From: an uncultured Bacteroides sp.
Lineage (GTDB): Bacteria > Bacteroidota > Bacteroidia > Bacteroidales > Bacteroidaceae
Length of the DNA: 64,000 nt
Direction: 5' to 3'
Assembly: GCA_905203765.1 (NCBI GenBank)
Contig: CAJKXC010000010.1
Location: 1-64,000 of the forward strand
Position 1 is the first letter of the stretch. Each line of letters starts with the position of its first letter. The position numbers and the translations under genes are program-made. This document shows positions 51,143-60,129 of the stretch, piece after piece. Below the pieces are notes generated by a model that worked only from the letters and a program-made list of their open reading frames with translations, searched no databases and was not told the origin of the DNA.

Positions 51143-51465
51143 AACGCAACCGGCTTCTTCATAACAATACCGACTCCGACCCGATGGGTACGGTAGCCAA
51201 CCTTTTCGACGTAGCCATGGTCTTTGCCGTAGCACTGATGGTAGCGCTCGTCTCCCGCTTCAACATGACGGAGATGTTCTCGAAAGAGGACTTCACCATG
51301 GTAAAGAATCCTGGAAAGGAGAATATGGAAATCATCACCAAGGAAGGACAGCAGATTAAGAAATACACACCCAGCGAAGAGCAACAGACTTCCGGCAAGC
51401 GGGGGAAGAAAGTCGGCGTTGCCTACCAACTGGAGAACGGAGAAATTATCTACGTGCCCGAATAG
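51139..51465 (+). CDS. DUF2149 protein, ExbD-like partner (HmuV-like)
   Basis: 108 residues. Short cytoplasmic N-terminus with SDPMGTVANLFDVAM, one membrane segment (VAMVFAVALMVALVSRF), then a periplasmic tail. DUF2149 proteins are found next to MotA-like channels and CobN-like proteins in Bacteroidetes and methanogens. The aspartate at the start of the membrane helix corresponds in position to the essential one in ExbD/TolR. Last gene of the riboswitch operon. Confidence 0.85.
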   Translation: MKRNRLLHNNTDSDPMGTVANLFDVAMVFAVALMVALVSRFNMTEMFSKEDFTMVKNPGKENMEIITKEGQQIKKYTPSEEQQTSGKRGKKVGVAYQLENGEIIYVPE

Positions 51466-51491
51466 ACGGAAAAGTTTTTATCTGCTACAAA

Positions 51492-51523
51492 TTTGATGAA
51501 GCCCTATTAATGTCCTATCTTTG
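51492..51523 (+). promoter_or_regulatory. Strong Bacteroides-type promoter of the corrin-ring operon
   Basis: TTTG (51492-51495) and TATCTTTG (51516-51523) separated by exactly 20 bp; both match the consensus. The first gene starts 17 bp downstream, so there is no room for a riboswitch and translation would begin close to the transcript end. Confidence 0.7.
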
Positions 51524-51540
51524 TCTGCCAATAAAAATAG

Positions 51541-52956
51541 ATGGATATGAAGCAATCCAAGATAATAGTTGCCGGCATCGGACCGGGCAGCGAACAAGAC
51601 ATTACTCCTGCCGTAGTTGCCGCCCTGCAAGAGTCGGACGTAGTAGTAGGATATAAGTATTATTTCCAGTTTGTAACCCCTCACCTCCGTCCCGAAACAG
51701 AGTGCATAGATACCGGCATGAAGCGCGAACGCGCCCGTGCACAGCAAGCCTTCGAACTGGCGGAACAGGGTAAGACGGTGTGCGTCATCAGTTCCGGCGA
51801 TGCAGGCATCTACGGCATGACGCCGCTTATCTACGAGATGAAGCGCGAACGGCAGAGCGACGTAGAAGTCGTTTCCCTGCCGGGCATCAGCGCCTTCCAA
51901 AAAGCAGCTTCGCTGCTGGGCGCCCCTATCGGACACGACTTCTGCATACTCTCCCTCTCCGACCTGATGACTCCGTGGGAACGCATCGAGAAACGAATCG
52001 TTGCCGCTGCCTCTGCCGACTTCGTGACCGCCGTTTACAATCCGAAGAGCGAAGGACGCTACTGGCAACTCTACCGTCTGAAAGAGCTCTTCCTGCAGGA
52101 AGGGCGTGCGCCGGAGACACCCGTAGGCTATGTACGCCAGGCGGGACGACCGGAGCAGGAAGTGCACATCACAACCTTGAAGGACTTCAATCCCGAAGAA
52201 GTGGATATGTTCACCGTCGTACTGATAGGTAACTCCCAGTCTTACGAATGGAACGGCGCGTTCATCACCCCCCGCGGCTACTACCGCGAAACAAGTACGG
52301 AAGCCAAAGGCATCGGTCAGGACATCATGATACGCAGCTTCCGCACCATCGAGCGGGAACTGAAGAACCCGAACATCCCCCTCGACCATAAATGGGCATT
52401 GCTGCACGCCATACATACCACGGCCGACTTCGATATGGAGAACCTGCTGACAACGGACGAAGGCGCTGTGGCATCGCTATACCAAGCCGTGGAAACCGGA
52501 AAGATAAAAACCATCATTACCGACGTGACGATGGCCGCCAGCGGCATACGCAAGGGAGCTTTGCAGCGCCTCGGCGTAGAAGTGAAATGCTATCTGGGCG
52601 ACCCGCGTACAGCAGCGATGGCAGCAGAGAAAGGCATCACCCGCACCCAGGCAGGCATTCGCCTGGCGGTAGAGGAGCATCCTGATGCGTTGTTCGTATT
52701 CGGCAATGCACCGACGGCGCTGATGGAGCTATGCGACCTGGTGCGCAAGGGCAAGGCAAAGCCGGCAGGCATCATTGCCGCCCCCGTAGGATTTGTGCAC
52801 GTGCAGGAGTCCAAGCACATGGTTAAGCCCTTTACAGAGATACCGAAGATAATTGTAGAAGGGCGCAAAGGCGGCAGCAACCTGGCAGCAACGCTGGTGA
52901 ACGCCGTGCTGTGCTATAACGATGCGGAACAGTTGCGACCGGGAAGGGATGTGTAA
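51541..52956 (+). CDS. Fusion of CbiH (C17-methyltransferase) and CbiC (methylmutase)
   Basis: Residues 1-245: SAM-dependent uroporphyrin/corrin methyltransferase fold, with GIGPGSEQDITPAVVAAL, VISSGDAGIYGM and SLPGISAFQKAA, matching CbiH/CobJ, which contracts the ring while methylating C17. Residues 255-471: cobalt-precorrin-8 methylmutase CbiC/CobH, with the catalytic histidine in LLHAIHTTADFD, then ITDVTMAASGI and FGNAPTALMEL, ending RKGGSNLAATLVNA. The linker is short. First gene of the ring operon; the two activities are not consecutive steps. Confidence 0.95.
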   Translation: MDMKQSKIIVAGIGPGSEQDITPAVVAALQESDVVVGYKYYFQFVTPHLRPETECIDTGMKRERARAQQAFELAEQGKTVCVISSGDAGIYGMTPLIYEMKRERQSDVEVVSLPGISAFQKAASLLGAPIGHDFCILSLSDLMTPWERIEKRIVAAASADFVTAVYNPKSEGRYWQLYRLKELFLQEGRAPETPVGYVRQAGRPEQEVHITTLKDFNPEEVDMFTVVLIGNSQSYEWNGAFITPRGYYRETSTEAKGIGQDIMIRSFRTIERELKNPNIPLDHKWALLHAIHTTADFDMENLLTTDEGAVASLYQAVETGKIKTIITDVTMAASGIRKGALQRLGVEVKCYLGDPRTAAMAAEKGITRTQAGIRLAVEEHPDALFVFGNAPTALMELCDLVRKGKAKPAGIIAAPVGFVHVQESKHMVKPFTEIPKIIVEGRKGGSNLAATLVNAVLCYNDAEQLRPGRDV

Positions 52957-52957
52957 A

Positions 52958-54205
52958 ATGAAACGGAACTTTATCATCATAGGAATGGACGACAGCCGGG
53001 AACCTTTCTTCCCGCCGGAAGTATGGGCGCACATACGACAGGGAAAGGTCTTCTCGGGCGGAGTGCGGCACCGCGAAATCGTGGCGTCCCTATTGCCCGC
53101 ACAAGCAGAATGGATCCCCATCACCGTGCCGCTGGACAATGTATTTGCCCGCTACGAAGAAATCTTCGCCGCCTTTGAAGGAAGCGGGACCGACGAACCC
53201 ATCATCGTCTTTGCATCCGGCGACCCGTTGTTCTTCGGCTTCGCCAATACCGTCAGGCGGAAGTTGCCGGCTGCAGACATCCGCCTCTACCCCGCCTTCA
53301 ACTCCTTGCAGACGCTGGCACACCGGCTGGTGATGCCTTACGACGATATGCGCACCGTCTCCCTCACCGGCCGCCCCTGGCAGGAGTTCGACCGTGCCCT
53401 GATAGAGCGTACCTCGAAGATCGGCGTACTGACCGACCGCGAACATACCCCCGCCGCCATTGCCGCCCGAATGCTGGAGTACGGCTATACCTATTATATA
53501 ATGTATGTAGGCGAGCACCTCGGACATCCCACGAAGGAACGCATCCGCCGCATGACGCTCCAAGAGGCTGCACAAGGCACCTTCGAGCATCCCAACAACC
53601 TGCTGCTCTGTATAGACACCCCCACCTTACCTGGTGGAGCACCCTATACAGTAGCCCGTCCCTTCGGCATCCCCGACGAACAATTCGCCCACCTCGACGG
53701 ACGCGCCCGCATGATAACCAAAGCACCCATCCGCCTGCTCACCCTGCAAGCGCTGGAACTGAACCGCCGCCGCGTGTTCTGGGACATAGGTTTCTGCACC
53801 GGCTCCGTTTCCATCGAAGCGCGGTTGCAGTTCCCCCACCTCACGGTAGTCTCCTTCGAGATACGCCCCGAAGGTGAAGAACTGATGCACGTTAACAGCC
53901 GCCGTTTCGGCACACCGGGCATCACAGCCCTTACCGGAGACTTCCTGTCGGCAGACCCCGGAAACCTGCCCCGCCCCGATGCCGTCTTTATAGGCGGACA
54001 CGGCGGACACCTGGGCGAAATGCTGCAAAAGATAAAGACCGTGCTCCACCCCGAGGGCTGCATCGTATTCAACTCCGTGACCGAGGAAAGCCGTACCGCC
54101 TTCATCCGCGGAGCAGAAGCCGCCGGAATGGTGCTGCATCCTTCCACGCACATCGCCCTGAACGATTATAACCCCATTGAAATTATGAAAGCCACGCTTT
54201 CCTAA
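52958..54205 (+). CDS. CbiE-CbiT fusion (precorrin-6Y/7 methyltransferase-decarboxylase, CobL type)
   Basis: Residues 1 to about 220 are CbiE (C5 methylation), with FIIIGMDDSREPFFPPEVWA and IIVFASGDPLFFGFANTV; residues 225-415 are CbiT (C15 methylation and C12 decarboxylation), with FWDIGFCTGSVSIEARLQFP as SAM-binding loop and DAVFIGGHGGHLGEML. The same order is found in CobL. Start chosen at 52958 (MKRNFII), one base after the stop of the previous gene; the frame opens earlier at 52922 but that would overlap by 35 bp. Confidence 0.94.
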   Translation: MKRNFIIIGMDDSREPFFPPEVWAHIRQGKVFSGGVRHREIVASLLPAQAEWIPITVPLDNVFARYEEIFAAFEGSGTDEPIIVFASGDPLFFGFANTVRRKLPAADIRLYPAFNSLQTLAHRLVMPYDDMRTVSLTGRPWQEFDRALIERTSKIGVLTDREHTPAAIAARMLEYGYTYYIMYVGEHLGHPTKERIRRMTLQEAAQGTFEHPNNLLLCIDTPTLPGGAPYTVARPFGIPDEQFAHLDGRARMITKAPIRLLTLQALELNRRRVFWDIGFCTGSVSIEARLQFPHLTVVSFEIRPEGEELMHVNSRRFGTPGITALTGDFLSADPGNLPRPDAVFIGGHGGHLGEMLQKIKTVLHPEGCIVFNSVTEESRTAFIRGAEAAGMVLHPSTHIALNDYNPIEIMKATLS

Positions 54206-54220
54206 ACATACGCATCCATT

Positions 54221-56074
54221 ATGAAAACAGCTATTATCCTGATATCCGAAGCCGGTCTGAGCATAGCCCGATCGCTATCGAACGAGCTTACCGAAGCCGA
54301 GATCTTCACCCTCAGACACGAGGACGGGTGTACGCATATCGAATCCGCCGGCAAGTTTACCGCCGAGAACTTCAACCGCTACGACGCCTTCATCTTCATC
54401 GGTGCCATGGGCATCTGCGTCCGCACCATCGCACCGTGCATAAAGAACAAATATACCGACCCCGCCGTAATCTGCGTAGATACCACCGGCAAATATGTCA
54501 TCTCCGTTCTCTCCGGCCACATCGGCGGAGCCAACGAACTGACCGACCAAGTGGCAAGCATCCTGGGCGCCGAACCGGTAGTGACCACCCAAAGCGACCG
54601 CACCGGATTGTGGGGACTCGACACCTTCCCGAAGCGTTTCGGCTGGTTCCCCGTCATCAATGCCGAAGCCTCCACCCTGCTGATGGCAGAATTGGCAGAG
54701 ACACCCGAAGAAAAGATGCGCGCCTGCATGAACGAGCACATCAGCCTCTTTGTAGCCGGCAAGCCTACCGCCCTGCTGCTCACCATCCGCGACTCAGGCA
54801 CCGACTGGCTGGAATCACACCTGCCGCCCCACGTCCGGGTGTTCTACCGCGAAAGAGACATCAAACCCGAACGCTTTGACCTGATACTCTGCGTTTCGCC
54901 CCGGATGCCCAACTTCCGCGATAAATCCATGATATGCTATATGCCGCAAGCCGTTCACCTCGGCATCGGTCTGGCACGCCAGGCAGGTCCCATACGGAAA
55001 GTAGAAGAGGAAATCTTGGAGACACTGAAGGAACAGGGCATCATGCTGCCCGCCATCGCCTCCATCTCCACCATCGATGCAAAGAGCGGCGAGCCGGTAG
55101 TGAAATCACTCAAGAAGCAATACCCCGTTCACTTCTACACCGCCCAGGAACTGTCGCAGGTAGATGTGCCCCATCCCAGCAAGACGGTATTGAAGCACAT
55201 GGGCACGCCCAGCGTCAGCGAGGCGGCGGCACTGTTGACAGCCGGAAACACCGAACTTCTGATGCCCAAGAAGAAGGGCGACAACTATACCGTAGCCGCC
55301 GCACTGGACATCAGTGTAGTGCGCCGCGGCCACATCGAGATTGTGGGCGCCGGACCGGGCGATCCTGATTTGATATCCGTACGCGGACGGCAGATGCTGG
55401 AGAAAGCCGACCTCATTCTCTATGCCGGCAGCCTTGTGCCCCGCGAACTGACGCTTTGTGCCAAACCGGGAGCCACCGTACGCAGCTCGGCATCCATGGA
55501 TCTGGAAGAACAGTTCGCCCTGATGAAAGAGTTCTACGACCGTGGCAAGTTCGTAGTACGCCTGCACACGGGCGACCCGTGCATCTACGGCGCCATCCAG
55601 GAGCAGATGAATTACTTCGACCTATATGGCATGAGTTATCACATCACTCCGGGCATCTCCTCCTTTCAGGCAGCTGCCGCCGCCCTGCGGTCACAGTTCA
55701 CCATACCGGAGAAGGTGCAGAGCATCATCCTGACGCGGGGCGAAGGACGCACCCCCATGCCCGACCGCGAGAAGCTGCACTTGCTGGCACGTTCGCAAAG
55801 TACCATGTGCATCTTCCTCAGTGCCGGCATTGCCCGGCAGGTGCAGGAAGAACTCTTGCAGGAGTACCCCGAGACAACCCCCGTTGCCGTCTGCCACCAC
55901 CTGACGTGGAAAGACGAACGCATCTTCCGCGGCGTGCTGAAAGACCTTGCCCGGATAGTGGAAGAGAACCAACTGACGCTGACCACCATGATCGTCGTAG
56001 GCGAAGCCATCGGCAACCGCGAAGGGCTGTCACGCCTGTATGCACACGAATTCAAACATTTATTCCGTAAATAA
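54221..56074 (+). CDS. CbiG-CbiF fusion (cobalt-precorrin-5A hydrolase and C11-methyltransferase)
   Basis: Residues 1 to about 355: CbiG, which opens the delta-lactone and releases acetaldehyde; marked by FIFIGAMGICVRTIAPCI, VISVLSGHIGGANELTDQVA and a C-terminal CbiG domain (LGIGLARQAGP, ISTIDAKSGEP). Residues 365-617: CbiF/CobM, with VGAGPGDPDLISVRGRQMLE, LHTGDPCIYGAIQEQM and ITPGISSFQAAAA. CbiF acts just before CbiG in the path, so the fusion joins consecutive steps. CbiG shows this is the anaerobic route. Confidence 0.95.
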   Translation: MKTAIILISEAGLSIARSLSNELTEAEIFTLRHEDGCTHIESAGKFTAENFNRYDAFIFIGAMGICVRTIAPCIKNKYTDPAVICVDTTGKYVISVLSGHIGGANELTDQVASILGAEPVVTTQSDRTGLWGLDTFPKRFGWFPVINAEASTLLMAELAETPEEKMRACMNEHISLFVAGKPTALLLTIRDSGTDWLESHLPPHVRVFYRERDIKPERFDLILCVSPRMPNFRDKSMICYMPQAVHLGIGLARQAGPIRKVEEEILETLKEQGIMLPAIASISTIDAKSGEPVVKSLKKQYPVHFYTAQELSQVDVPHPSKTVLKHMGTPSVSEAAALLTAGNTELLMPKKKGDNYTVAAALDISVVRRGHIEIVGAGPGDPDLISVRGRQMLEKADLILYAGSLVPRELTLCAKPGATVRSSASMDLEEQFALMKEFYDRGKFVVRLHTGDPCIYGAIQEQMNYFDLYGMSYHITPGISSFQAAAAALRSQFTIPEKVQSIILTRGEGRTPMPDREKLHLLARSQSTMCIFLSAGIARQVQEELLQEYPETTPVAVCHHLTWKDERIFRGVLKDLARIVEENQLTLTTMIVVGEAIGNREGLSRLYAHEFKHLFRK

Positions 56075-56086
56075 CAACCCATTATT

Positions 56087-57991
56087 ATGATTCTAATCTT
56101 AGGCGGTACTACCGAAGGCCGCATCGCCGCTCAAACACTGGAAGAAGCCGGAAAGACTTTCTACTATTCCACCAAAGGCGATGAACAGGAAGTAACACTG
56201 CACAACGGTATCCGCCTGCAAGGCGCCCTGGACGACATTGACCTCGAAGCCTGTTGCCGTCGCCACGACATCCGCCTGCTGGTGGACGCCGCCCACCCCT
56301 TTGCCGAACAACTGCATCAGACCGTAGCCCTGGTAGCACAGCGCACCGGCATCCCCGCCATCCGTTACAACCGCATCTACTTCGAGATTGGCGGAACGGA
56401 TAAAATAACCTGGTGCAATGACTACGCCGACGCTATCCGGCAGATAAAAGAAAATGAAGTATTCAGCCTGCTTGCCCTCACCGGCGTGCAAAGCATTGCC
56501 CGTCTGAAACCGTTATGGCATGGCTCCGACGCTTCCTGTTGCTGCAACTTCCGCATCCTCGACCGCGAGAGTTCCCGCCAACAGGCACGTGCCGAAGGTT
56601 TGTCCGAACAGCACCTCCATTACTACCACGCCGGCGAGGACGAACGCCGCCTGATGCAGCAACTCCACCCCGAGGCCATCCTTATCAAGGAAAGCGGTGT
56701 GTCCGGCGGATTCCTACAGAAAATAGAAGCCGCTTTGGAGTTGGGCATCCACATCTACGTCATCCGCCGTCCCAAGATGCCCGAAGGCTTTCTCTGCGTA
56801 GACGGGCCTCATGGCCTGCGCCGGAAAATAGAAGAACTGCTTCCCGACTTCTACCCCCTGCGCAGCGGGCTGACCACCGGCACTTGCGCCGCCGCAGCAG
56901 CCGTCGCAGCAGCGTGGGATCTCTTCAATCTCGACTTCAAGACCCGCCCCGAGGAATTCCCCGTCAGGCTGCCCAATGGCGAAACAATCTACGTCCCTGT
57001 GCAACCCCGCCAGGCCCTGCCCCACACCAGCGATCTGCCCAACGGTGACTGGATGCTGGAAACCAACGCCACCGTCATTAAAGATGCCGGCGACGACCCC
57101 GACATCACCGACGGAATGGCAATCACTGCCAACGTAGCCGTCCCCTTCCGCATGGATGAAGACGAGGTTACCCAAGAAGAGTACGAATTCATTGTCTGTG
57201 GCGGCGAAGGCGTAGGCATTGTCACCATGCCCGGACTGGGACTGCCTTTGGGCGAATCTGCCATCAACGCCACGCCCCGCCGGATGATTGAGGAGAACGT
57301 GGAACTCTGCCTTAGGCAAATCGACATTCCCCCCGTAGCGGGTCATCCGTTCATTATCACCATCTCCGTCCCAGGCGGAGAGGAGATAGCCCGGCGCACC
57401 TTCAATCCCCGCCTGGGCGTCGAGGGCGGTATCTCCATCATCGGCACTTCGGGCATTGTGAAGCCCTTCTCGTCCGAAGCCTTTGTCAACTCCATCCGCA
57501 AGTCGATGGAAGTGGCGCGTGCCACCGGCAGTCCGCGCGTTGTCATCAGCTCCGGCGCCAAGAGCGAACGGTATATCAAAGCCTGTTATCCCGATGTACC
57601 TGCACAGGCCTTCGTGCACTACGGCAACTTCATCGGCGAAACCATAAAACTGGCTGCCGAACTCAGCCTGCCCCGGCTCACCCTCGGCGTGATGATAGGC
57701 AAAGCCGTGAAGCTGGCCGAAGGCAACCTGGACACGCACAGCAAGAAGGTAACCATGAACAAGGAATTTATCCGGGACATTGCCCGCCAGGCAGGTTGCC
57801 CGGCAGAGACACTCGCCGCCATCGACGGTATGAACCTGGCACGCGAGTTGTGGGACATCATTCCGCACGGCTGCCTGGAACCTTTCTGCAAACTACTGAT
57901 AGAACTCTGCCACCGGCATTGCGCCCCTCTGCTGCCGGACGGCGAACTAACCATACTATTAATAACTGAAAACGGAGAAATATACTCATGA
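56087..57991 (+). CDS. CbiJ-CbiD fusion (precorrin-6A reductase and C1-methyltransferase)
   Basis: Residues 1-250: CbiJ/CobK reductase, opening LILGGTTEGRIAAQTLEEAG, with LLVDAAHPFAEQLHQTVALV and the late ILIKESGVSGGFLQKIEA. Residues 258-634: CbiD, which methylates C1, beginning LRSGLTTGTCAAAAAVAA and containing VVISSGAKSERYI and GNFIGETIKLA. CbiD immediately precedes CbiJ in the path. The stop codon overlaps the next start by 4 bp. Confidence 0.95.
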   Translation: MILILGGTTEGRIAAQTLEEAGKTFYYSTKGDEQEVTLHNGIRLQGALDDIDLEACCRRHDIRLLVDAAHPFAEQLHQTVALVAQRTGIPAIRYNRIYFEIGGTDKITWCNDYADAIRQIKENEVFSLLALTGVQSIARLKPLWHGSDASCCCNFRILDRESSRQQARAEGLSEQHLHYYHAGEDERRLMQQLHPEAILIKESGVSGGFLQKIEAALELGIHIYVIRRPKMPEGFLCVDGPHGLRRKIEELLPDFYPLRSGLTTGTCAAAAAVAAAWDLFNLDFKTRPEEFPVRLPNGETIYVPVQPRQALPHTSDLPNGDWMLETNATVIKDAGDDPDITDGMAITANVAVPFRMDEDEVTQEEYEFIVCGGEGVGIVTMPGLGLPLGESAINATPRRMIEENVELCLRQIDIPPVAGHPFIITISVPGGEEIARRTFNPRLGVEGGISIIGTSGIVKPFSSEAFVNSIRKSMEVARATGSPRVVISSGAKSERYIKACYPDVPAQAFVHYGNFIGETIKLAAELSLPRLTLGVMIGKAVKLAEGNLDTHSKKVTMNKEFIRDIARQAGCPAETLAAIDGMNLARELWDIIPHGCLEPFCKLLIELCHRHCAPLLPDGELTILLITENGEIYS

Positions 57992-58674
57992 AGAAGATTA
58001 TCATCACCCTTTGCCTGATGCTGCCTGCATTGGCAGGAATGGCACAAAGCCCGCTGTCCTTCCACGCCAAGGCGGGCATCGGAACGTCCTACTTCTACGG
58101 AAAGCACTCAAACAGTGATACCAAGATGGCCTACAAAGCGGGAGTAGGTGCAGAATATGCGCTCAACAGGACTTGGGTGCTGCAATCGGCACTGGAGTTC
58201 GTATCCATCGGCGGCAAGAAAGAAATAGAATACGTTGCCAAAGCAGATATGAACGAGCTATATATCCAGATCCCTGTCATGATAGCTGCCCGCCTCAATC
58301 TGGGAAGCGATTATCATGTCTCGTTGGGCGTGGGCCCTTATGTAGCTGTGGGTGTAGGCGGCATGACATCCGGCAAGATATACGACTACGCCAGTAGCAG
58401 CCACGACGCCGGCTATCGCTTCAAAGTCGGCACCTTCGGCAGTGCCCTGGACGGCAAGATGGGGAACAACCGCTTCGACACAGGCATTGCCATAGGGCTC
58501 AAGCTCGATTACCGCCGCTTCATCTTCGGCGCCGAGGCACAGGTAGGATTCGTCAAAGTCAACAAGCATCTGGACCAGCTGATAGGAAATGACTACGGAG
58601 ACTATGGAACGGATGAAAGATTCCTTCCCAAGAACTTCGCCTCATTCTTCACGCTGGGATATCGCTTCTGGTAG
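57988..58674 (+). CDS. Outer-membrane beta-barrel protein, PorT-like, at the end of the corrin operon
   Basis: 228 residues with signal peptide (MKKIIITLCLMLPALAGMAQ) and alternating amphipathic strands (SFHAKAGIGTSYFYGKHSN, NELYIQIPVMIAARLNLGSD), ending in FFTLGYRFW, a canonical barrel C-terminus. Resembles the generic porin/PorT-type small barrels of Bacteroidetes. The ATGA overlap with cbiJD shows translational coupling to corrin synthesis. No function known; it ends 6 bp before the convergent MATE gene. Confidence 0.82.
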   Translation: MKKIIITLCLMLPALAGMAQSPLSFHAKAGIGTSYFYGKHSNSDTKMAYKAGVGAEYALNRTWVLQSALEFVSIGGKKEIEYVAKADMNELYIQIPVMIAARLNLGSDYHVSLGVGPYVAVGVGGMTSGKIYDYASSSHDAGYRFKVGTFGSALDGKMGNNRFDTGIAIGLKLDYRRFIFGAEAQVGFVKVNKHLDQLIGNDYGDYGTDERFLPKNFASFFTLGYRFW

Positions 58675-58680
58675 TGTCCG

Positions 58681-60051
58681 TCAGGAAGATGCCCCCTGCA
58701 ATTCTTTCCTTTTCATCTCCGCCAGCACTCCGCACGTCAGTGGAATGGCGAGGAAGAAGGAAAACATATCGGCCACTGCCTGGCACATCTCCACCCCTTT
58801 CAGTCCCAGGAAGTAAGGAAGGATGAATATCAGCGGAATGAAGAACAAGCCTTGCCGGGCGGATGACAGGATCGTTGCCCGCACCGGTTTACGGATGGTT
58901 TGCAGCATCATGTTGCTGACTACAATCCATGCCCCCAGCGGATAGGTAATGAATTGCCAGCGCAGGGCAGCCGCCCCGGTCGCTATTACCGCAGGGTCGC
59001 CCTTACGGAACACAGCCACAATCTCTTCGGCATAGCCCATACCCGCCACCGCGCAAACCAGCAGGAAGAAGAATCCCACTTTCACACAGAACCAGAAGCC
59101 CTGGCGCACGCGGGCATACAGTCCCGCCCCGTAATTGAAGCCGCACACAGGCTGAAAGCCTTGCCCGAAGCCTATCAGGAAAGAATTGATGAACATACCG
59201 ATGCGCGTCACGATGGACATACCCGCAATGGCAGCATCGCCGTATGCACCCGCCGCCACATTCAGCAGGATCGTTGCCACGCTCGCCAGTCCCTGGCGTG
59301 CAAGGGAAGGCGTACCGCCACCGATAATCTCTTTGATAAATGCCAGCGTCGGCGTGAAGTTCTTATAACGGATTCGGATATTTCCGCCTCTGCGCCCCAT
59401 AAACAGCAGCAGGGAGAAGCTGCAAAACTGGCTGATGACCGTAGCCAATGCCGCACCGGACACACCCATATCGCAAACAAAAATCAGTATCGGGTCCAGC
59501 ACCACATTGATAACCGCTCCCGTCACAATCCCCACCATGGCATAGGCTGCATTTCCCTGGAAACGTATCTGGTTGTTCAGCACCAGAGAGGCCGTCATAA
59601 ACGGCGCACCCAGCAGAATGATGCCTAAATAGCGTTCGGTATAAGGAAGAATCGTCGGGGTAGAACCCAGTGCCAACGACAGAGGGGTAAGGAAGATCAA
59701 TCCCAGCACCGCCAGAAACGCCCCGATAAACAACGCATAGAAGAATCCGGTAGCCGCCATCTTCTCGGCATTCTCCGTCTCCTGTGCTCCCAGCTTACGC
59801 GAGATATAGTTCCCCGAGCCATGCCCGAAGAAGAATCCCACCGCCTGAATGATGGACATCACCGAAAACACAATCCCCACCGCCGCCGTCGACTGCGTAT
59901 CTATCTTACCCACAAAGTAAGTATCCGCCATATTGTAGAACGAGGTCACCAGCATACTGATAATAGTCGGTATGGCCAATGAGATAATCAACCGGGGAAC
60001 CGGTGTCGTAGTCAGATGGACGTAATTGTCTTTTGCCGAATGATGCATCAT
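58681..60051 (-). CDS. MATE-family efflux transporter
   Basis: 456 residues, twelve membrane segments in two halves of six. Typical MATE features: PRLIISLAIPTIISMLVTSF, YNMADTYFVGKI near the N-terminus, QGFQPVCGFNYGAG in the second half. Sodium- or proton-driven export of cationic compounds is usual for the family; the substrate here is unknown. Convergent with the barrel gene. Confidence 0.93.
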   Translation of the reverse strand: MMHHSAKDNYVHLTTTPVPRLIISLAIPTIISMLVTSFYNMADTYFVGKIDTQSTAAVGIVFSVMSIIQAVGFFFGHGSGNYISRKLGAQETENAEKMAATGFFYALFIGAFLAVLGLIFLTPLSLALGSTPTILPYTERYLGIILLGAPFMTASLVLNNQIRFQGNAAYAMVGIVTGAVINVVLDPILIFVCDMGVSGAALATVISQFCSFSLLLFMGRRGGNIRIRYKNFTPTLAFIKEIIGGGTPSLARQGLASVATILLNVAAGAYGDAAIAGMSIVTRIGMFINSFLIGFGQGFQPVCGFNYGAGLYARVRQGFWFCVKVGFFFLLVCAVAGMGYAEEIVAVFRKGDPAVIATGAAALRWQFITYPLGAWIVVSNMMLQTIRKPVRATILSSARQGLFFIPLIFILPYFLGLKGVEMCQAVADMFSFFLAIPLTCGVLAEMKRKELQGASS

Positions 60052-60073
60052 AAGGACTTCTTTTTTCAGACTG

Positions 60074-60081
60074 CAAAGATA
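60074..60081 (-). promoter_or_regulatory. -7 box of the MATE transporter gene
   Basis: The complement reads TATCTTTG, an exact TAnnTTTG match 23 bp upstream of the start codon. No clear -33 box. Confidence 0.45.
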
Positions 60082-60129
60082 GGGAAAATCCCGTTTGCTT
60101 ATCCTTGCAGTCCGAAGAAAGATGGCTGA

